Source of the DNA: JACPYM01 sp963699175
Lineage (GTDB): Bacteria > Acidobacteriota > Blastocatellia > RBC074
Length of the DNA: 64,000 nucleotides
Direction of reading: 5' to 3'
Assembly (NCBI GenBank): GCA_963699175.1
Contig: OY969418.1
Location: forward strand, 4,712,001-4,776,000
Shown here: one piece after another, positions 1 through 12,635 of the stretch
Layout of the letters: every line of letters begins with the position of its first letter
Position numbering within the stretch: position 1 is the first letter of the stretch
Translations under genes and position numbers: made by a program
Notes under the pieces: model-generated
The model's database searches: none
The model's input: the letters and a program-made list of their open reading frames with translations, nothing else
Told to the model about the DNA's origin: nothing

Positions 1-1
1 G

Positions 2-367
2 CCACTGCCGAATGCGGTGCGCGCTGGCGCGACGGATTTCGACAATTACAAGAGTAAGGTCGAGTTGGAAATGCTCGAAACCGTCGTCCACCCAAACATG
101 ATCGGCTTGAAGCAATATCAGATAAAAGCGCGGCTCACTAATCGTGGCGAACGCACGCTGACAGGAGTTGAAGTGGTCGGCAAAATGTTTGGCTTGGATG
201 ATCGGTTGATAATCGAGGGGATCAGCGTTCCGGTCCCGCGCATTCGGCCCGAACCGCTCAAGCCAGGCGAGACCATGAAGTTCAGCGTAAAGATAGAGCC
301 GCCGGCGAAAGTCTCAGAAGATGACATCAAGAATTTCGCGGTTGAGTTGCGCGGTCTACAATTCTGA
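2..367 (+). CDS. C-terminal fragment of a hypothetical protein
   Basis: This reading frame is already open at the window edge and ends in TGA at 365-367, so only the C-terminal part is visible. A GTG at 17 is in frame but nothing marks it as a true start. The visible ~120 residues alternate polar and hydrophobic positions and contain YQIKARLTNRGERTLTGVEV and LKPGETMKFSVKIEPP. That pattern resembles the beta-sandwich domains that compare a molecule or chain before and after modification in secreted or membrane-anchored proteins (FxLYD/DUF2393-like). I do not recognise a specific family. It is followed by a hairpin repeat and converges on the peroxidase gene. Confidence 0.6.
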   Translation, partial: PLPNAVRAGATDFDNYKSKVELEMLETVVHPNMIGLKQYQIKARLTNRGERTLTGVEVVGKMFGLDDRLIIEGISVPVPRIRPEPLKPGETMKFSVKIEPPAKVSEDDIKNFAVELRGLQF

Positions 368-370
368 TGA

Positions 371-448
371 TGTCCGACAAGCTGCCAAGCTTGTCGTTGA
401 CTCCGGGTTGCGACAAATCGGAAGCCTCCGACAAGCTTGTCGGACATT
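371..448. repeat. Inverted repeat, CCGACAAGCT family, copy 1
   Basis: The left arm begins TGTCCGACAAGCTGCCAAGC and the right arm ends CGACAAGCTTGTCGGACA. Each arm is itself partly palindromic (GACAAGC/GCTTGTC). It lies between two convergent genes. Two better-paired copies occur at 5696-5776 and 29825-29906, so this is a dispersed intergenic family. It could work as a transcription terminator or a REP/MITE-like element. Confidence 0.8.
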
Positions 449-451
449 CAG

Positions 452-1603
452 TCATCTGGCCGCCAACTTCCCTTCGGGCGGCTTGCCAGTCAGTGATTCC
501 AAAAAAGCCACTAGGTCGCGTTGCTCTTCCTCGGTCAAACCCAAGGGTTGTAGATCCCATTCGCGGTTGAGATTGTCTTTGCCACCCTGATTATAAAAGC
601 GCACGACATCGGCCAGCGTCGCCGCGCTGCCATCGTGAAAATAAGGCGCGGTCTGCGCCACATTACGTAAGCTGGGCACGTGAAACGCGCCGAGGTCGAG
701 GATGTGGTAGCTGATACTGATACGTCCCAACTCCTGCCCTCCTGCCTGTTGCGCGAACTTATCCACCAGCGGTTTCAGCTCTGGGCTGGTGGCAGCATCG
801 AACAACGCGCGCGACATCTTTTCAAAAGCCGGATGGTTGGTCGCTACGCCGGTATTGATGTAATCGAAGTTGGTGAAGAAGGGGCTGCGCTCGCTGAAGG
901 TATGACAACGCGAGCAGCGCGCCTTGCCGCGAAAGAGCGCAAAACCGCGTTGGGCTGCCTCGCTGATTGCGGCAGTCTCACCGGCAAAATAACGATCAAA
1001 GGGCGCTGTGCCTGACAACAAGGTGCGTTCGTAGGCAGCGATGGCTCGTCCTACGCGCTCAATGGTAATGGGGCCGTCAAAGGTTTTTTGAAATTCGTTG
1101 ACGTACTCTGGCAGACGGCGCAACCGGGCGACGATGTCGGCGTGCGTTTGGTCGCCCATCTCCAGCGAATTGATGAGCGGTTGAATTGCCTGCTCTTCCA
1201 GCGTGCCCGTGCGCCCATCCCAAAAAAATCCGTTGTTGTAGATCACGTTCAGTAACGAAGGCGAATTGCGCGTGCCGCGTCGTCCAGCCACGCCTTCGGC
1301 CACTGCTTTGCCATCGGCAAAAGCCAGCTCCGGTTTGTGGCAGGTCACGCACGCAACTGTGCCATCCGCTGACAGCCGTTGATCGAAGAAGAGTTTGCGC
1401 CCCAACTCTACCTTCTCCGCCGTCTGCGGATTTTGGCGCGGGACGTAGTACTCCCAGGTGTCGGATGGCAAGCCGAGTGGGACTTCGTTGCTGGCTTGGC
1501 GCTGTTGCGCAGTGGCCGATGAATAATCGGCAAAACCCAGCAGCCAGCCGGTGAAGGCGACAAAGCCTGCCACGATGCTCAAACGGAATTGGCGATTAGT
1601 CAT
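452..1603 (-). CDS. Di-haem cytochrome c peroxidase family protein (CcpA/MauG-like)
   Basis: A predicted periplasmic protein of 383 residues with an N-terminal hydrophobic export segment (about residues 8-30). It has two c-type haem sites, CVTCH near residue 80 and CSRCH near residue 230. Between and around them are family blocks such as ELGRKLFFDQRLS, RNSPSLLNV and FFWDGR, and near the end VPSLRNVAQTAPYFHDG. The family reduces hydrogen peroxide with electrons from small cytochromes, or in MauG-like members oxidises protein side chains; which applies here cannot be told. The start at 1603 is chosen because GGAGATT lies just upstream; an ATG 15 codons earlier has no such site and lies in a repeat. 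It is the last gene of a minus-strand group with mgtE and the kinase. Confidence 0.9.
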   Translation of the reverse strand: MTNRQFRLSIVAGFVAFTGWLLGFADYSSATAQQRQASNEVPLGLPSDTWEYYVPRQNPQTAEKVELGRKLFFDQRLSADGTVACVTCHKPELAFADGKAVAEGVAGRRGTRNSPSLLNVIYNNGFFWDGRTGTLEEQAIQPLINSLEMGDQTHADIVARLRRLPEYVNEFQKTFDGPITIERVGRAIAAYERTLLSGTAPFDRYFAGETAAISEAAQRGFALFRGKARCSRCHTFSERSPFFTNFDYINTGVATNHPAFEKMSRALFDAATSPELKPLVDKFAQQAGGQELGRISISYHILDLGAFHVPSLRNVAQTAPYFHDGSAATLADVVRFYNQGGKDNLNREWDLQPLGLTEEEQRDLVAFLESLTGKPPEGKLAAR

Positions 1604-1610
1604 CACGCAA

Positions 1611-1656
1611 TCTCCAATCTCAAATCTCAAATTTGAAAACACGTTCAAATTTGATC
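1611..1656. repeat. TCAAATTTGA-type palindromic repeat, copy 1
   Basis: The sequence CAATCTCAAATCTCAAATTT is followed by a 10-base inverted repeat (CAAATTTGAA ... TTCAAATTTG) whose right arm runs into the mgtE stop codon. Related tracts occur at 39590-39625 and near 41068-41095. It stands out as AT-rich in GC-rich surroundings and lies in the short gap between mgtE and the peroxidase gene. Confidence 0.6.
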
Positions 1657-3000
1657 CAGGATTATTTTCGCAATCGTCAAATAGATCAATAGCCCTGTTG
1701 CATCCACCAGCGTCGAGATCATGGGGGCAGAGAGTACTGCCGGGTCAACGCCTACATGGTGCGCAGCAATCGGGATGAGTGCGCCGACGGCCGTAGACCA
1801 GACACAAATCACCACGACGGTCACGGCAATTGTCAACGCAAGCTTGAAATCATGCGTCACCCAAAATCCTTGGGCGAAGGCGATACAACTAATCAGCAAT
1901 CCCACCAACAAGCCAGTGGTGGCTTCACGCAACACAACGCGCCAGGCATTACTCACGCCGATTTCGCCCAGTGAGAGGCTGCGTATTACGGTCATCACAG
2001 TTTGCGACCCCGCATTACCACCCGTGCCAATCAGCAACGGCACGAAAAAGGTAAGCGCGACCACTAACGCCAATTCGTTTTCAAAGCTGTGCAACACTTT
2101 GCTCGTCAGTGTGCCTGCGACAAAGAGCAACAGGAGCCAGCCGATGCGTTTGCGCACAACTGTGAGCAGCGGGTTTTCAAAATAAGGTTTGTCGAGTGCA
2201 TCAGCTTGTACGCCCGCCATCTTCAGGATGTCTTCAGTCTGCTCTTCGATCAGCACGTCTACCACATCGTCCACCGTAACGAAGCCGACCACGTTGCCAT
2301 CGCTTTCCAACACGGGCACGGCCAGCAGATTGTATTTGGCAATCTTTTTGGCCACTGATTCCTGATCTTCCAGCGCTTCGACCGTGACGGGTTTGCGCCG
2401 CATCACGGAAGTGAGCGGCTGGTCAACTTCAGACATCACCAGATCGCGTAGCGAAACCGCGCCGAGCAGCCGTTCATTTTCGTCAAGCACGTAACAGGCA
2501 TAAATGGACTCTTTATCGCGCGCGACCGAACGAATATGTTTAAGCGCCTCGCCGACCGTCATCTGTGGCTTCAGGTGAACAAACTCGGTCGTCATAATCC
2601 CGCCCGCCGTGTGGTCGGGATATTGCAGCAGGTGTTCTAGCTCGTTGCGCGTCTCGGCGTTGACCTGCGCGAGGATGCGGCGCCGTTCGTGCAAGCCTGT
2701 CTGCTTGACGATGTCGGTGCGTTCGTCGGCGGAAAGCCCTTCGACGACTTGGGCGGCGCGTTTGGGGTCGAGCCTTTCGATGATGGCGGCGCGGCGCGTC
2801 ATCGTCGGTTGGTCGAGCAATTCAATGATGCGCGGGACGGGCAGCATCATCACGATTGTAGCCGCCTCGACCAGCGTCAACTGATTGAGCAACTCGACCA
2901 AGTCCTCCGGCGCAAGTTCGCCGACGACCTCGCTAATGCCGACAAAGCTTTCTTCCAAACGCAGGTTGATGCGTTCGCGCAAATCCTCCAGCGAAGCCAA
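1645..3000 (-). CDS. mgtE: Magnesium transporter MgtE
   Basis: A 451-residue inner-membrane Mg2+ channel/transporter. It shows the usual order: an N-terminal helical superhelix domain (about 1-125), a CBS pair (about 130-255, with GGIMTTEFV and VIGFVTVDDVVDVL-like blocks), and five C-terminal membrane helices (about 285-451). The pore helix carries the family signature TGGNAGSQ and a conserved acidic residue in the last helices (VDATGLLIY). Length is normal for the family. The start codon at 3000 is three bases after the kinase stop, so it is probably co-transcribed and translationally coupled with the kinase. In known members the CBS and N domains gate the pore by sensing cytoplasmic Mg2+. 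Confidence 0.95.
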   Translation of the reverse strand: MASLEDLRERINLRLEESFVGISEVVGELAPEDLVELLNQLTLVEAATIVMMLPVPRIIELLDQPTMTRRAAIIERLDPKRAAQVVEGLSADERTDIVKQTGLHERRRILAQVNAETRNELEHLLQYPDHTAGGIMTTEFVHLKPQMTVGEALKHIRSVARDKESIYACYVLDENERLLGAVSLRDLVMSEVDQPLTSVMRRKPVTVEALEDQESVAKKIAKYNLLAVPVLESDGNVVGFVTVDDVVDVLIEEQTEDILKMAGVQADALDKPYFENPLLTVVRKRIGWLLLLFVAGTLTSKVLHSFENELALVVALTFFVPLLIGTGGNAGSQTVMTVIRSLSLGEIGVSNAWRVVLREATTGLLVGLLISCIAFAQGFWVTHDFKLALTIAVTVVVICVWSTAVGALIPIAAHHVGVDPAVLSAPMISTLVDATGLLIYLTIAKIILDQI

Positions 3001-3003
3001 TGT

Positions 3004-5511
<2,508 letters not shown>

Positions 5512-5695
5512 GCCTGTCCTCTCTAGTCCGAATTGGAAGCTGTCTTTACATTGGTTGCAATCTACGATTGTCGCTTACAAGCACCGCTCGCGCACCTCAA
5601 CGGGCACGCGCCTTGTATGCTACTACCGGCTGCTTGCGGCAGCAAGATAGCGAGTCGAATTGAAGCGAAAAAATCGCTGGGCGCAGAAGGTCAGA

Positions 5696-5776
5696 TGTCC
5701 GACAAGCTGCCAGCTTGTCGCAGCCTTCCAATTTGACACAATTGGAATCAACGACAAGCTGGCAGCTTGTCGGACA
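5696..5776. repeat. Inverted repeat, CCGACAAGCT family, copy 2 (perfect arms)
   Basis: Arms of 25 bases at 5696-5720 and 5752-5776 are exact reverse complements (left arm begins TGTCCGACAAGCTGCCAGCT), separated by 31 bases. It occupies the gap between the start of the kinase gene and the end of the membrane-protein gene upstream of it. Apart from this hairpin I see no gene in 5512-5797. Confidence 0.9.
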
Positions 5777-5797
5777 ATGTACTCGCTACTACACTCC

Positions 5798-6361
5798 TTA
5801 TTGACTCGGGTTTACTCGAAAAATCACCGGCTCGCGGCTGAGCGGCACCAGCATCTTGTTTATCCCGGCAGCGGTGCGCAGCGCATAAACCTGCGCCCTG
5901 TGTTCGCCGGGTGCGAGTTGCATATTGCTCAAGTCAAAACTAAAGCCGTGATTGGGCAAGCTAGTCGCCCCGGCCTGCACCAAATCGTCGCGGCGTTCGC
6001 CAGCGCGGCCCGTAGCTACGAAGCGGTCGTCAATGAACAACTGCACTTCCAACGCCTCGGCGGGCGCTTGCGGGTCGTGCGCCCAACCGGCGACGTGCGT
6101 CTGATTGGCCAGATCAATTGCGCCGCGCAGGAGCGGGCTGTAGTTGGTAAACGCCGCCCACGTCGCGAGAAAACAGATGAACAATAATTCGAGAAGCGTT
6201 TTGGCAGCGATCGCGCGCAAGAGCTTGGCGGCTAACTTAGGGTCTGCGCCCGGCGGCGCTGGTTGTGCCACTTGTTCCGGCTCTGGCGGTTGCGCTGGTT
6301 GCGTCACTGGTGCCAATTCTGCCAACTCTGTTTGTTGTGCGGCGGCCGTCTTTACTTGCAT
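5798..6361 (-). CDS. Hypothetical single-pass membrane protein with C-terminal beta domain
   Basis: 187 residues. The N-terminus (1-50) is rich in Ala, Gln, Pro and Glu and probably cytoplasmic. A membrane helix follows (about 53-72, LLELLFICFLATWAAF). The outer ~110 residues look like a small beta-sandwich, with AGWAHDPQAPAEALEVQLFI, IDDRFVATGRAG and LPNHGFSFDLS. The W-x-x-D-P / V-x-x-x-I-D-G pattern is seen in carbohydrate-associated extracellular domains, but I cannot name the family. It follows the APH-like kinase gene by five bases and should be in the same operon. Nothing in the sequence gives its function. Confidence 0.75.
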   Translation of the reverse strand: MQVKTAAAQQTELAELAPVTQPAQPPEPEQVAQPAPPGADPKLAAKLLRAIAAKTLLELLFICFLATWAAFTNYSPLLRGAIDLANQTHVAGWAHDPQAPAEALEVQLFIDDRFVATGRAGERRDDLVQAGATSLPNHGFSFDLSNMQLAPGEHRAQVYALRTAAGINKMLVPLSREPVIFRVNPSQ

Positions 6362-6366
6362 GCGTT

Positions 6367-7452
6367 TTATGCCTGTTGCTGCATCAAGTCATACGCCGTC
6401 TTCGCCAACGCCGCCACACGCTGATCGAAATCCTTGAAGCGCTCGTCCTGCGTCTGCCCGACGTGATAGCGGTAGAAGATCTGCTGTAACACGACGGCCA
6501 GTTTGAACATCGCCAGGATGTAATAATAGTCAATGCCCGCCAACTCGCGCCCACTCTGCGCGGCATAACGCGCGATGATTTCGTCGCGCGTGTACCAGCC
6601 GGGTTGCATCGTCACCGGGCTGAGCGAGCCGGTCAGAATCGGCGAATCACCCGGCTGCGGCCAATAACACAGCAGCAAGCCCAAATCCACCAGCGGATCG
6701 CCCACCGTGCACATCTCCCAATCGAGCACTGCGACAATGCGCGCCGGATCTTGCGGATCAAGCATTATATTGTCGAGTTTGAAATCATTATGCACCAGCG
6801 TATGCCGCACCGGTTCCATCGGTAAATGCGCGCTGAGCCAAGCCGCGAGCGCCGTCATCTCAGCTAACTCAGATGTCTTTGACCTCTCCCAACGCCCGGC
6901 CCAGCCTTCGACCTGACGGCGCACAAAGCCAACCGGCTTGCCGATGTTCGTCAAGCCATGCTTTTCAATGTCCACCGCATGCAACGCTGCCAGCGTATCA
7001 ATCAAGCTCTCGCTCACGCGCCGCCGCAACGCCAGATCATCGCCGATCTCTTCTGGCACTTTGTAGCGCACCACCAAGCCGCGCCGCCGCTCCATCAAGT
7101 AAAACGGCGCGCCAATCACGCTCGTGTCTTCGCACAACAGATACGGTTTCGGCGCTAGCGAAAAAACCGGATGAATTGCGGCCAGCAACCGAAACTCGCG
7201 CGGCATGTCATGCGCAGTCGGCGCGACAGGGCCGAAGGGTGGACGACGCATCACAAATTCGCGCGCGCCGAATTCAACGCAGTAGGTCAGATTGGAATGG
7301 CCGCCAGGAAACTGTTCAACTTTGAAAGCTTCGCCCAACGCGCTGGCAGCGCTTTCAAGCTTCCCCGGCAAATGCGTGCGCAGGTAAGTTTCCAGCCCTT
7401 GCCAGTCAAGTTGTTCGCCCTGTCTGATTGGTGCGGTGTCGGTTGATGTCAT
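6367..7452 (-). CDS. APH-family phosphotransferase (ACAD10/11-like)
   Basis: A 361-residue kinase-like protein. It carries the aminoglycoside phosphotransferase hallmarks: nucleotide-binding region FPGGHSNLTYCVE, conserved lysine-equivalent stretch EFVMRRPP, Brenner-type catalytic motif HNDFKLDNIMLDP and metal-binding DWEMCTVGDPLVDLGLLL. This subtype, named for its similarity to the N-terminal half of human ACAD10/11, usually sits with acyl-CoA genes and is thought to phosphorylate hydroxyacyl substrates rather than antibiotics. Here it lies between a PhyH dioxygenase gene (nine bases upstream) and a membrane-protein gene. That fits a small lipid- or hydroxy-acid-related operon, although no acyl-CoA dehydrogenase is present. 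Confidence 0.88.
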   Translation of the reverse strand: MTSTDTAPIRQGEQLDWQGLETYLRTHLPGKLESAASALGEAFKVEQFPGGHSNLTYCVEFGAREFVMRRPPFGPVAPTAHDMPREFRLLAAIHPVFSLAPKPYLLCEDTSVIGAPFYLMERRRGLVVRYKVPEEIGDDLALRRRVSESLIDTLAALHAVDIEKHGLTNIGKPVGFVRRQVEGWAGRWERSKTSELAEMTALAAWLSAHLPMEPVRHTLVHNDFKLDNIMLDPQDPARIVAVLDWEMCTVGDPLVDLGLLLCYWPQPGDSPILTGSLSPVTMQPGWYTRDEIIARYAAQSGRELAGIDYYYILAMFKLAVVLQQIFYRYHVGQTQDERFKDFDQRVAALAKTAYDLMQQQA

Positions 7453-7460
7453 AGTTTGAA

Positions 7461-8246
7461 CTATCGCAAAAAACCGCTGCGCCCGCTGCCCTGTTCGCTC
7501 AACTTATCATTCAGCGGATCATCGAGCGCCAGCAGCCAACGCAACTGCGAGTTGAGACGCTGTTGCACCTGTGGGCGCAACAGCCGTTTCTGGTACTGCT
7601 GTTGTGGTAAATCACGGCGGCAATAAAAGCTGTGCAGCGCCAGCCGCGCCCGGTCGCTGCGATTGGCCGTGCCGCCGTGCCACAAGTGCGCATTCATCAC
7701 GGCCACCGTGCCTGCCTGAGCCGTCAACAAAACTTCATCAGTGTGCGGGCCGCTCGGATCGGCCAAAACCGTTTGTGGTAATTGCCCGCTGCGATGCGTG
7801 CCAGGCACATAGCGCGGTGCGCCATTCATAGGCGTGAAATCATCCAAGACCCAGATCACGTTGCAAACCGTATTGCCACGCGTATCCGGCAACGCACCCA
7901 TATCGCAATGCAGCGGCTGCACCCAATCCGAACGAGGCCGCACCGAACGCGCATTCAAACTGCCCAGCTTGAATTCCGGCCCCAGTACATGCTCGACACA
8001 AGCCAACACTTTTGGCTCGACAATCACTTGCTGAAATAGCTCGCCGTAATTCACCAGATTGGCCAGCCGATCTGTTTGCGGCTCCTGTTTGAATTCGGCC
8101 CCAGCCTGTTCGCCCAACTCAGCAAACAATTCGCTGATGCGTTGGCGCAATGCCGCCACGAACGCCGCCGAACAATGCGCTTCCAGCAACAGCAAGCCAT
8201 GAGTATCGAGCTTGCACTTTTCTTCTTCGCTCAGTGCAACAGCCAT
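7461..8246 (-). CDS. Phytanoyl-CoA dioxygenase (PhyH) family protein
   Basis: 261 residues with the Fe(II)/2-oxoglutarate dioxygenase facial triad: HCD in VQPLHCDMGALPD and the distal His in HLWHGGTANRSDRARLALH, where the following Arg would bind 2-oxoglutarate. PYVPGTHRSG-like block PRYVPGTHRSG is typical of PhyH. The substrate cannot be read from the sequence; members hydroxylate fatty acyl chains, amino acids, ectoine or small natural products. It is the first gene of a minus-strand trio with the APH-like kinase and a membrane protein. It is divergent from the sulfatase gene, with about 130 bases between them for both promoters. Confidence 0.88.
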   Translation of the reverse strand: MAVALSEEEKCKLDTHGLLLLEAHCSAAFVAALRQRISELFAELGEQAGAEFKQEPQTDRLANLVNYGELFQQVIVEPKVLACVEHVLGPEFKLGSLNARSVRPRSDWVQPLHCDMGALPDTRGNTVCNVIWVLDDFTPMNGAPRYVPGTHRSGQLPQTVLADPSGPHTDEVLLTAQAGTVAVMNAHLWHGGTANRSDRARLALHSFYCRRDLPQQQYQKRLLRPQVQQRLNSQLRWLLALDDPLNDKLSEQGSGRSGFLR

Positions 8247-8377
8247 GTCTCTTTTGATAGTGCCGGGTATTCTGAAACAAACGATGGCGCTACGGCAAAC
8301 TACTTTCTCGGCGCTCGCTCAGGTATAATCCCCGCCACTCAATTCGCAGTTCCATCATATTTTCAGAGAACATCTGC

Positions 8378-9757
<1,380 letters not shown>

Positions 9758-9784
9758 TCCAATTAGCGCAACAGGAGACACACC

Positions 9785-11185
9785 ATGTCATTCACCCGCA
9801 TCCTACCCTTCTTTCTGATCTTTCTACTTGTCCCGGCGGCGCTGGCGCAACAGCCGGACTGGACGAAAATCGAAGAAGAGACCCTGCGCCACTTTCAGGC
9901 AATCTTACAGTTGGACACCAGCAATCCGCCCGGCAATGAAAGCCTGGTCGTTGATTACCTGAAGTCAGTGCTGGAGCGGGAGGGCATCGAAACCAAAGTC
10001 TTCGCCAACGATCCAAAACGCGCCAATCTGGTCGCGCGTTTGCGCGGCAATGGCAAGAAGCGTCCGGTGCTGATTATGGGTCACACCGATGTCGTCACAG
10101 TTGATCCGACGAAATGGAAGCACCCGCCGTTTTCGGCGACGCGCGAAGGCGGCTATGTCTACGCGCGCGGCACAGTAGACGACAAGGATAACGTCGTCGC
10201 TTGTCTGATGGTGATGCTGCTGCTCAAACGGATGAATACGCCGCTGGATCGGGATGTGATTTTTCTGGCGGAAGCCAGCGAAGAAGGCGGCGGCCCCAAC
10301 GGCATTGGGTTTATGGTGAATCAGCATTGGGCTGAGATTGACGCGGAATATTGTTTCGCCGAAGGCGGCGGCGTAGTTCGCACGGGCGGCAAAATTCAAT
10401 ACGCGGCAGTCGCAACTACCGAAAAGATTCCGCAGGGAGCACGGCTGGTGGCGCGCGGAATTTCTGGCCACGGCTCGGTTCCGCTGCGCAGCAATGCCGT
10501 CGTTCACTTGGCGCAGGCCGTTGCCAAGGTCGCAGCCTGGCAAACGCCAATGCGCTTGAACGATACGACGCGCGCTTATTTCGAGCGACTGGCGAAGCTC
10601 AGCGCGCCTGACGTGGCAGCGCGTTACAACAAACTCTTGCAGCCCGACAATTCAGATGAGGTGCAGGAATATCTGGCCGTCAATGAGCCGCGTCTGTATT
10701 CCACGCTGCGGACTTCGATTTCGCCGAACATCATCAAGGGCGGCTATCGCAGCAATGTGATTCCTTCCGAAGCTGAAGCCACGTTGGACATTCGCGCCGT
10801 GCCAAATGAAGATCTGCCCTGGTTTTTCGCTGAAATGAAAAAGGTCATCAATGACCCAGCGATTGAAATCACGCGCAATGGTAACAGCCGCCCCGGCTCG
10901 CCTCCCTCACGCCTGGATACCGAAGCTTTCCGTGCACTCGAAGAAGCCAATCAGCGTGTCTACAATGTCGTGACATTGCCGACTATGCTGACCGGCGCAA
11001 CCGACATGGCGCAGTTGCGTGCGCGCGGGATGCAGTGTTATGGCATCGGGCCGCTGACGGACAGCGAAGACGGGCCGAAAGGCTTTGGCGCGCACAGCGA
11101 CCAAGAACGCATTCTGGAAGAGGCGCTGCACAAGTTCATCCGCTTCCATTTGGACATCGTAGTCAATCTGGCAAAGGCAAAGTAG
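9785..11185 (+). CDS. Secreted M20 family metallopeptidase
   Basis: 466 residues with a cleavable signal (MSFTRILPFFLIFLLVPAAL, then AQQ). The dinuclear zinc site of the M20 clan is visible: MGHTDVV, GRGTVDDKDN and AEASEEGGG, with a distal histidine in GFGAHSDQERI. A dimerisation lid domain lies between, from about 215 to 330. The family comprises dipeptidases, carboxypeptidases and amidases; the exact substrate is not readable. AGGAG lies just before the ATG. It sits 27 bases after the sulfatase and 38 bases before the propeller gene, so an operon is likely. Confidence 0.9.
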   Translation: MSFTRILPFFLIFLLVPAALAQQPDWTKIEEETLRHFQAILQLDTSNPPGNESLVVDYLKSVLEREGIETKVFANDPKRANLVARLRGNGKKRPVLIMGHTDVVTVDPTKWKHPPFSATREGGYVYARGTVDDKDNVVACLMVMLLLKRMNTPLDRDVIFLAEASEEGGGPNGIGFMVNQHWAEIDAEYCFAEGGGVVRTGGKIQYAAVATTEKIPQGARLVARGISGHGSVPLRSNAVVHLAQAVAKVAAWQTPMRLNDTTRAYFERLAKLSAPDVAARYNKLLQPDNSDEVQEYLAVNEPRLYSTLRTSISPNIIKGGYRSNVIPSEAEATLDIRAVPNEDLPWFFAEMKKVINDPAIEITRNGNSRPGSPPSRLDTEAFRALEEANQRVYNVVTLPTMLTGATDMAQLRARGMQCYGIGPLTDSEDGPKGFGAHSDQERILEEALHKFIRFHLDIVVNLAKAK

Positions 11186-11223
11186 CACCGCTTTGCCACC
11201 GCAGTATTCAAAGGAGAATTTTT

Positions 11224-12579
11224 ATGACGCTATCACGCCGCTCATTTATGGCAACTTCCCTGCTCGCATTGCCCGCGGCCTCGCTGACATTCAAGCCTGA
11301 ACAGAACTGGCCGCAGTTTCGCGGCGCTGGCTCGCAAGGCATCGCGGATGGCTTTCCGACGCGCGCTACTTGGAGTGCAGACCCGGCGGCGAGCAAATCT
11401 GCCGGTCTCTTGTGGCGCACGGAAGTTCCGGGCCTAGGCCATTCCAGCCCCATCGTGTGGAAGGATCGGATTTACCTTGCCACGGCGGTGCCGAAAACAG
11501 GCAAACCGTCACTCCGCATCGGCTATTACGGCGATGTTGGCCCGGCCAAAGATAATGACGAACAGCGTTGGCTGATCTTGTGTCTCGACAAAAAGTCGGG
11601 CAAGCAAAAATGGGAACAGATCATACGCACCGCCAAGCCAGCGACCGTGCGTCACGAAAAAGCCTCGCACGCGAACACTACGCTCGTCACCGACGGCAAA
11701 CATCTGGTCGGCTTCTTCGGCGCGGATGGGCTGTATTGCCTCGATCTGAAAGGCAAGCTGCTTTGGCAAAAAGACGTCGGCCCGATCAACGTCACCTGGC
11801 GCAGCATTGCGTGGGGCTATGCCAGTTCGCCCGCCTTGCACAAAGAGCGTATCGTGCTGCTCTGCGACGATCCGAAAGACCCGTTTGTTGCGGCTTTCAA
11901 TTTGTCAGACGGGAAAGAACTCTGGCGCACTTCGCGCAAGGGGGCTTGCGAAAATAGTTGGGGGACGCCGTTGATCTACGACGACGGCACGCGGACACAG
12001 GTTGTCACCAACGGCTATCCCTACATCGTTTCTTACGATCTGGAAACAGGCAAAGAACTCTGGCGCTTGCGCGGTGGCGGCGACATCCCGATTCCGACGC
12101 CGTTTGTAGCCGATGGTTTGCTCGTGCTATCCAACGCGCACGGCGGCAAAGCGCCGCTCTTTGTCGTGCGGCCTTCGGCGCAAGGCGACATCTCGTTGAC
12201 CGAAGGCAGCACCAACAATGATTCAGTCGTGTGGAGCGCGCCGAACGGCGGTTCTTACATCTCTACACCGGTCGTGTATGGCGGCTACATTTACCTGGCC
12301 AATCACAACGGCGTGCTGCGTTGCTTTGATTTCAAGACGGGCGAGAAAATGTATGAGGAAAGGCTGGGCACAGATGCTTCCTGCTCGGCCTCTCTGGTCG
12401 CGGCAGACGGCAAAATCTATTGCGCGACCGAACAAGGTGTCGTCCACGTCATCAAGTCAGGCCCCAAGCTGGAAGTGCTGGCGAAGAACGATCTGGGTGA
12501 GCCTTGTCTGGCATCACCTGCGATTTCACAAGGCGTGCTCTACTTCCGCACGTCGGCGAGCTTGATTGCGATTGGGTAA
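11224..12579 (+). CDS. PQQ-like beta-propeller protein, Tat-exported
   Basis: The start at 11224 is chosen because GGAG lies just upstream and because it opens a twin-arginine signal, SRRSFMATSLLALPAASL; longer frames run into the previous gene. The 451-residue protein begins its mature part with NWPQFRGAGSQGI, a block seen in many secreted quinoprotein-like propellers. It then has repeated W-type blades (ILCLDKKSGKQKW, LYCLDLKGKLLW, LRCFDFKTGEKMYE). No haem motif is present and the catalytic residues of alcohol dehydrogenases are not obvious. It may be a PQQ-fold binding or scaffold protein rather than an enzyme. Confidence 0.85.
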   Translation: MTLSRRSFMATSLLALPAASLTFKPEQNWPQFRGAGSQGIADGFPTRATWSADPAASKSAGLLWRTEVPGLGHSSPIVWKDRIYLATAVPKTGKPSLRIGYYGDVGPAKDNDEQRWLILCLDKKSGKQKWEQIIRTAKPATVRHEKASHANTTLVTDGKHLVGFFGADGLYCLDLKGKLLWQKDVGPINVTWRSIAWGYASSPALHKERIVLLCDDPKDPFVAAFNLSDGKELWRTSRKGACENSWGTPLIYDDGTRTQVVTNGYPYIVSYDLETGKELWRLRGGGDIPIPTPFVADGLLVLSNAHGGKAPLFVVRPSAQGDISLTEGSTNNDSVVWSAPNGGSYISTPVVYGGYIYLANHNGVLRCFDFKTGEKMYEERLGTDASCSASLVAADGKIYCATEQGVVHVIKSGPKLEVLAKNDLGEPCLASPAISQGVLYFRTSASLIAIG

Positions 12580-12635
12580 AGGTCGCAACTACGTCAAACA
12601 ATGACCGGCAAATGACCGGATGTTACCGAGGAGCT

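Noticed and set aside
6367..7452. Antibiotic resistance by an aminoglycoside phosphotransferase
   Set aside because: The motifs fit the ACAD10/11-like branch of this superfamily, and the neighbours suggest acyl or small-molecule metabolism.
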